Assembly: GCA_947495035.1 (NCBI GenBank)
Contig: CANLXI010000015.1
Location: 108,315 to 172,314 of the forward strand
Origin: an uncultured Granulosicoccus sp.
Lineage (GTDB): Bacteria; Pseudomonadota; Gammaproteobacteria; Granulosicoccales; Granulosicoccaceae
Direction: 5' to 3'
DNA: 64,000 bases
Made by a program: the position numbers and the translations under genes. The notes below the pieces were generated by a model. That model ran no database searches and was not told the origin of the DNA. It was given only the letters and a program-made list of their open reading frames with translations. Each line of letters opens with the position of its first letter. The first letter of the stretch is position 1. Of the stretch, positions 60,937 through 64,000 are shown in pieces.

Positions 60937-63387
60937 CTATCCTTTCAGAGACAGCGCCTCGGGAGCGCGATCGGGGAGTTGCGACTGCCGCTTACGGGTA
61001 GCTCGTAAAACTCTCGGGCGCCCGGGCAGCAGAGTCAAACAGTTGTCAGACCATACCATATCGCCGCCCAGGTCCCACGTCACCCACAGTGCCGGGCGAT
61101 TGGTGTGCAGAGTGACCTGAGGTGTGCCATCAGCGGCAGTGCCTTTTTCTGCCGTGATGGATGGAAGGCCGATGTCGTACTCCTTGGGTCTTTTGGGCAG
61201 ATATTCGCTCTCCCCCTCGTGTGTATCGCTCGGATCAGTCCAATCGAAATGCACAAAGGCATCCTCGGCCAGGGAACCGGACTCGATGCGTGCGACTTCC
61301 ACCGCACGGTCTGTGGGACAACTTGCCTGCCATTGGCCCAGCTCCATGATCTCTCCCTGAAAACGGACAGAACGGGCGTTGATGCATAGCGACACATCAC
61401 TGTCGGTATCGTTGACCGCCCATAGCACGATGTCACCGCTTTCAGCGTCCGGCTGCGCCGTGACCAACACAGCCGCGTGGAATCGCCGCGCCAGGTAATG
61501 GGTCGCTTTCCAGCCGCCACCGTACTCCAGGCTCGACCAGCTGGCCACCGGCCAGGTGTCGTTGAGTTGCCAGTAGAGAGTACCCATGCAGCGTGGCTTG
61601 CTCGAACGCCAGAACTCGATGGCAGTCTTCATCGCCAGACCCTGTCCAATCTGACTGAGCCAGACCATGTCCTCGAATTTCTCCGGAAAACGGAAATAGC
61701 GCGCCATGGTTTCCACGATCCGGCTGTTGCCCCCGCGGTTGCGCTGATGTACATCCATCACCCTGGATGAGACGTTGCGATCCCGTTCCTCGGTGAAACT
61801 CTCGATCTGTCGCATGGAGGGGAAGGATTGAAAACCGAACTCGGAGCAGAAGCGCGGACGCACCGAACGGTAGTGTTCGAAGTCCTTGGCCGAGTGCCAG
61901 ACATCCCAGAAATGCATGTCGCCCGAGGTATCGTCATGCCAGCCGTCGCCGAAATTCAGCGGACCGACACTCGGTGAAGATGGCCACCAGGGAATATCCG
62001 GCGACTCCTCGGCGATGACTTCTTCCAACGCATGGTTGAGGCGGTCGTAGAGCGCAAGATATCGATCCCTGTCTTCCTGCGCTTCCTTGAACCAACTGAG
62101 AGCCCCGACCAGTTCGTTGTCACCACACCAGAGCGCCATGCAGGGATGGACTGACAGGCGGCGGACCTGCTGTCGTGCCTCGCTACGTACGCCGTTCAGC
62201 CAGGCACGGTCCTGCGCAGGGTAGAGATTGCAGGCGAACATGAAATCCTGCCAGATCATCAGACCTCGCTCCGAACACATCTCGTAGAACCAATCCGGCT
62301 CATAGGTGCCGCCCCCCCAGATGCGCAGCATGTTCATGTTGGCGTCGATTGCACTGTCCAGCAGGTCTTCCACGGCTCCGGGGGTTGCGCGTTGCGGTAG
62401 AGCGTCTGCAGGAATCCAGTTGGCACCGCGCATGAAGATCTCACGGCCATTGACGCGAAAGGCGAATCGCTGTCCGATCTCGTCTTTATCGGTCAGTAAC
62501 TCGATCTCTCGCAATCCGATGCGTAGATTGCGCACCTGACCGCCGATCGATACCGACACATCATACATCTCCTGATTGCCATGCCCTACCGGCCACCAGA
62601 GACGCGGCTGTTCGATCTCGACAGACATACGCACTGTATTGGTTCCCGGCCAGATCTGCACCGGTTTTGTTATGTTCTGTTCACCCACGCTCATGCGGGC
62701 ATCGGTCTCTACCGGCCGAGTGGCATCGATATGCAAGTCGAATTCGACACGAACCCGTCCGTCATGATGAAACTGACGCACGAGAATATCGTCCAGGCGC
62801 AGCGGACCAGTTCGCTGCAGACGCACCTCACCATAGATCCCCAGAGGGCTCAGTGCGATATTCCAGTCCCAGCCGGCATCACACTGAGGCTTTCGCAGAA
62901 AGTTGTAATGCGGAATACGGTTATTCCAGTCGATATGAGGTACCGGAAACGGTGCACTGTCAGCACGCTGTCTGGCTTCCGCAGAGTTCGACAGAAAACG
63001 TATTTCCAGCCGGTTGCAACCTTCAACAAGCGCATCAGTCACATCCAGATCGTGACGCTGAAATCGGTTCCCGAGCTCTCCGATTCGAGTACCGTTCAGA
63101 CTGACAACCGCATGGCAATCCACCTTGTCCATGGTCAGGGTATAACGCCCTTCGAGCGAACGGATATCAAACTCACGGCTCAATAGCCAATCACTCTGAT
63201 GGACCCAATCGGTTTCCGGTTCGCGATCGCGCCAGTAAGGATCTTGAATGTGTCCGGCTTGCAATAGTGAGGAGTGCACATCGAACGGTATGTCGACTTG
63301 CAGACTGGTCTCGCCCCCAACGAGTGAGAGCTGCCAACCGGAGTCAAGCGTCAGGACAGGACAGGCTTCTTCATGCATGAAATTCAT
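60937..63387 (-). CDS. Beta-mannosidase, GH2 family
   Basis: An 816-residue GH2 enzyme. An N-terminal jelly-roll sugar-binding domain (DIPFDVHSSLLQAGHIQDPYW) is followed by an immunoglobulin-like domain and a TIM barrel with RGANWIPADALPQR, LRIWGGGTYEPDWFYEMC, acid/base Glu425 in WCGDNE and nucleophile Glu516 in FCSEFGF. This architecture and the IWGGGTYE motif mark beta-mannosidases. No signal peptide is seen, so it probably acts on imported manno-oligosaccharides. The LacI gene follows at once. ATG 63378 is an alternative start. Confidence 0.93.
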   Translation of the reverse strand: MNFMHEEACPVLTLDSGWQLSLVGGETSLQVDIPFDVHSSLLQAGHIQDPYWRDREPETDWVHQSDWLLSREFDIRSLEGRYTLTMDKVDCHAVVSLNGTRIGELGNRFQRHDLDVTDALVEGCNRLEIRFLSNSAEARQRADSAPFPVPHIDWNNRIPHYNFLRKPQCDAGWDWNIALSPLGIYGEVRLQRTGPLRLDDILVRQFHHDGRVRVEFDLHIDATRPVETDARMSVGEQNITKPVQIWPGTNTVRMSVEIEQPRLWWPVGHGNQEMYDVSVSIGGQVRNLRIGLREIELLTDKDEIGQRFAFRVNGREIFMRGANWIPADALPQRATPGAVEDLLDSAIDANMNMLRIWGGGTYEPDWFYEMCSERGLMIWQDFMFACNLYPAQDRAWLNGVRSEARQQVRRLSVHPCMALWCGDNELVGALSWFKEAQEDRDRYLALYDRLNHALEEVIAEESPDIPWWPSSPSVGPLNFGDGWHDDTSGDMHFWDVWHSAKDFEHYRSVRPRFCSEFGFQSFPSMRQIESFTEERDRNVSSRVMDVHQRNRGGNSRIVETMARYFRFPEKFEDMVWLSQIGQGLAMKTAIEFWRSSKPRCMGTLYWQLNDTWPVASWSSLEYGGGWKATHYLARRFHAAVLVTAQPDAESGDIVLWAVNDTDSDVSLCINARSVRFQGEIMELGQWQASCPTDRAVEVARIESGSLAEDAFVHFDWTDPSDTHEGESEYLPKRPKEYDIGLPSITAEKGTAADGTPQVTLHTNRPALWVTWDLGGDMVWSDNCLTLLPGRPRVLRATRKRQSQLPDRAPEALSLKG

Positions 63388-63498
63388 AGATGATCGTTCT
63401 CCAGGTCAGACCAGGGAAAGGTGGTATCGCGCCCGACCACCGTTGCCCGCAAATTGGCCGAAGCGAATATCGAAAGTCTTAACAGATGTCACCATTGT

Positions 63499-63514
63499 GG
63501 GTTAACGATACACC
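63499..63514 (+). promoter_or_regulatory. LacI operator copy 1
   Basis: GGGTTAACGATACACC, 112 bases ahead of the mannosidase start. It matches copies at 63609 and 63664 (the latter inverted), with a CGATA-type centre typical of LacI/GalR operators. Confidence 0.65.
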
Positions 63515-63608
63515 TGAAGCCATCATTGCTGGCCAGTCGTCGTACATCCCATGCTTTGAAGCTCAAGTTCACTGCTTGCTCCTCGCTCATGATGCAAACG
63601 TAACTGAA

Positions 63609-63625
63609 GGGTTATCGTTACACCC
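63609..63625 (+). promoter_or_regulatory. LacI operator copy 2
   Basis: GGGTTATCGTTACACCC, same orientation as copy 1, from which it is displaced by 110 bp, about 10.5 helical turns; such spacing would suit DNA looping by a tetramer or pair of dimers. Confidence 0.65.
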
Positions 63626-63663
63626 AATAGTAATATCTGAAACAGGGGCTTGTCAACGGCAAT

Positions 63664-63680
63664 GGGTGTATCGATAACCC
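63664..63680 (-). promoter_or_regulatory. LacI operator copy 3, inverted
   Basis: Read on the minus strand it is GGGTTATCGATACACCC, differing from copy 2 at one base. Centre-to-centre distance to copy 2 is 55 bp, about 5 helical turns. It may serve a divergent promoter reading out of the window. Confidence 0.65.
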
Positions 63681-63923
63681 TCGTGGAACTTCACGACGTT
63701 GTGCGAGTCAAGCAGCCAGACTGCCCACCTCGAGTTCATGCACATCAATCAACAAGGGGGCGCAGCGGCATCGTCGACGATCGGTTGATATTTTATTCAC
63801 GACCAGACGTGACAATCGGTAGCAGCCTGGAGCGCTGATTTGTAGCGCTCTCCAACTAGCTGGCCATGTACTCGAACAAGGATCATCTGCTACGTATAGA
63901 GCCAGAGTTGTATCACACAGAAT

Positions 63924-64000
63924 CGGAACACGGAACACGGAACACGGAACACGGAACACGGAACACGGAACACGGAACACGGAACACGGAACACGGAACA
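63924..64000. repeat. Eleven perfect tandem copies of a 7-bp unit
   Basis: CGGAACA repeated eleven times without mismatch to the last base of the window, so the array may continue. The unit is not a multiple of three. On the minus strand it reads as an FRVPCSV peptide repeat in one frame, which has no ribosome site. A third member of the intergenic short-repeat group, with 22414 and 27546. Confidence 0.95.

Larger units (their letters stand above)
63388..64000. other. 613-bp gap at the window end: operator region and 7-mer array
   Basis: No gene is seen. The proximal part (63388-63680) holds three copies of one LacI-type operator, listed separately, and therefore the mannosidase promoter. 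The last 77 bases are a perfect heptamer array. The stretch 63690-63920 shows nothing I can name. A gene may begin beyond the window. Confidence 0.6.

Noticed and set aside
63708..63980. Minus-strand frame with repeated FRVPCSV units
   Set aside because: Product of the 7-bp array; no start signal and composition unlike a protein.

Overview
The window is about 64 kb from a Gram-negative heterotroph, dense in sugar-acid and carboxylic-acid catabolism. The gene types (TRAP and ABC solute uptake, an AcuR-type acrylate regulator, glycoside hydrolases, many LacI/GntR/IclR repressors), the moderate GC content and proteobacterial-looking start sites fit a large-genome marine, possibly macroalga-associated, gammaproteobacterium. 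A Granulosicoccus-like organism is a guess from style only. I found no rRNA, tRNA, CRISPR array, insertion sequence, phage module or replication origin.

Layout. 1-339: 3' end of an SRPBCC gene. 497-4667: AcuR-like TetR regulator with two identical 15-bp operators, then a class III CoA transferase, a crotonase and a histidine-rich protein I do not recognise; it looks like acrylate/DMSP-type catabolism. 4688-12279: LacI repressor diverging from an alpha-L-rhamnosidase and a complete sugar ABC importer. 12287-19070: IclR regulator diverging from a lactaldehyde dehydrogenase-like gene, an MFS carrier, an acid-sugar dehydratase and a GMC oxidoreductase. 19142-22301: quinone oxidoreductase, LysR regulator and a lone CmcJ/NvfI-type oxidoreductase. 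22691-29949: a TPP-dependent 2-oxo-acid/acetoin dehydrogenase operon with its E2 split into a free lipoyl domain and a free catalytic domain, a lipoate ligase, and an AcoR-like regulator that lacks the GAFTGA loop.

30123-35689: a small membrane protein, an RraA-type aldolase and, diverging from it, a translationally coupled adenosylcobalamin glutamate mutase operon (S, E, L subunits) ending in an acyl-AMP ligase. 35766-42136: housekeeping-like genes (FKBP isomerase, adenylate cyclase, a secreted protein) and an AraC regulator diverging from an NmrA/DUF4345/DUF1772 operon. 42234-51030: a fucose-like module with FGGY kinase, FucA-type aldolase, ribose-type ABC importer, epimerase and LacI repressor. 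51565-59860: a KDGal kinase/aldolase operon with a dehydrogenase and a second RraA protein, a GntR repressor, a TRAP transporter and a LarA-like nickel-pincer racemase homologue. 59896-63387: beta-mannosidase and its LacI repressor, preceded by three copies of one operator.

How it fits together: rhamnosidase and mannosidase would release sugars, ABC and TRAP systems import them, and several branches (dehydratase, FucA, KDGal aldolase) would yield pyruvate, lactaldehyde or triose phosphate. The parts most likely to be new are the glutamate mutase-AMP ligase operon, the split-E2 dehydrogenase with a GAFTGA-less regulator, and the unrecognised His-rich protein of the acrylate-type operon. Short intergenic tandem repeats (units of 7, 8, 9 and 10 bp) and hairpins just 3' of all three binding-protein genes are recurring architectural features. 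All functional statements rest on motif recognition by eye; no database search was run.
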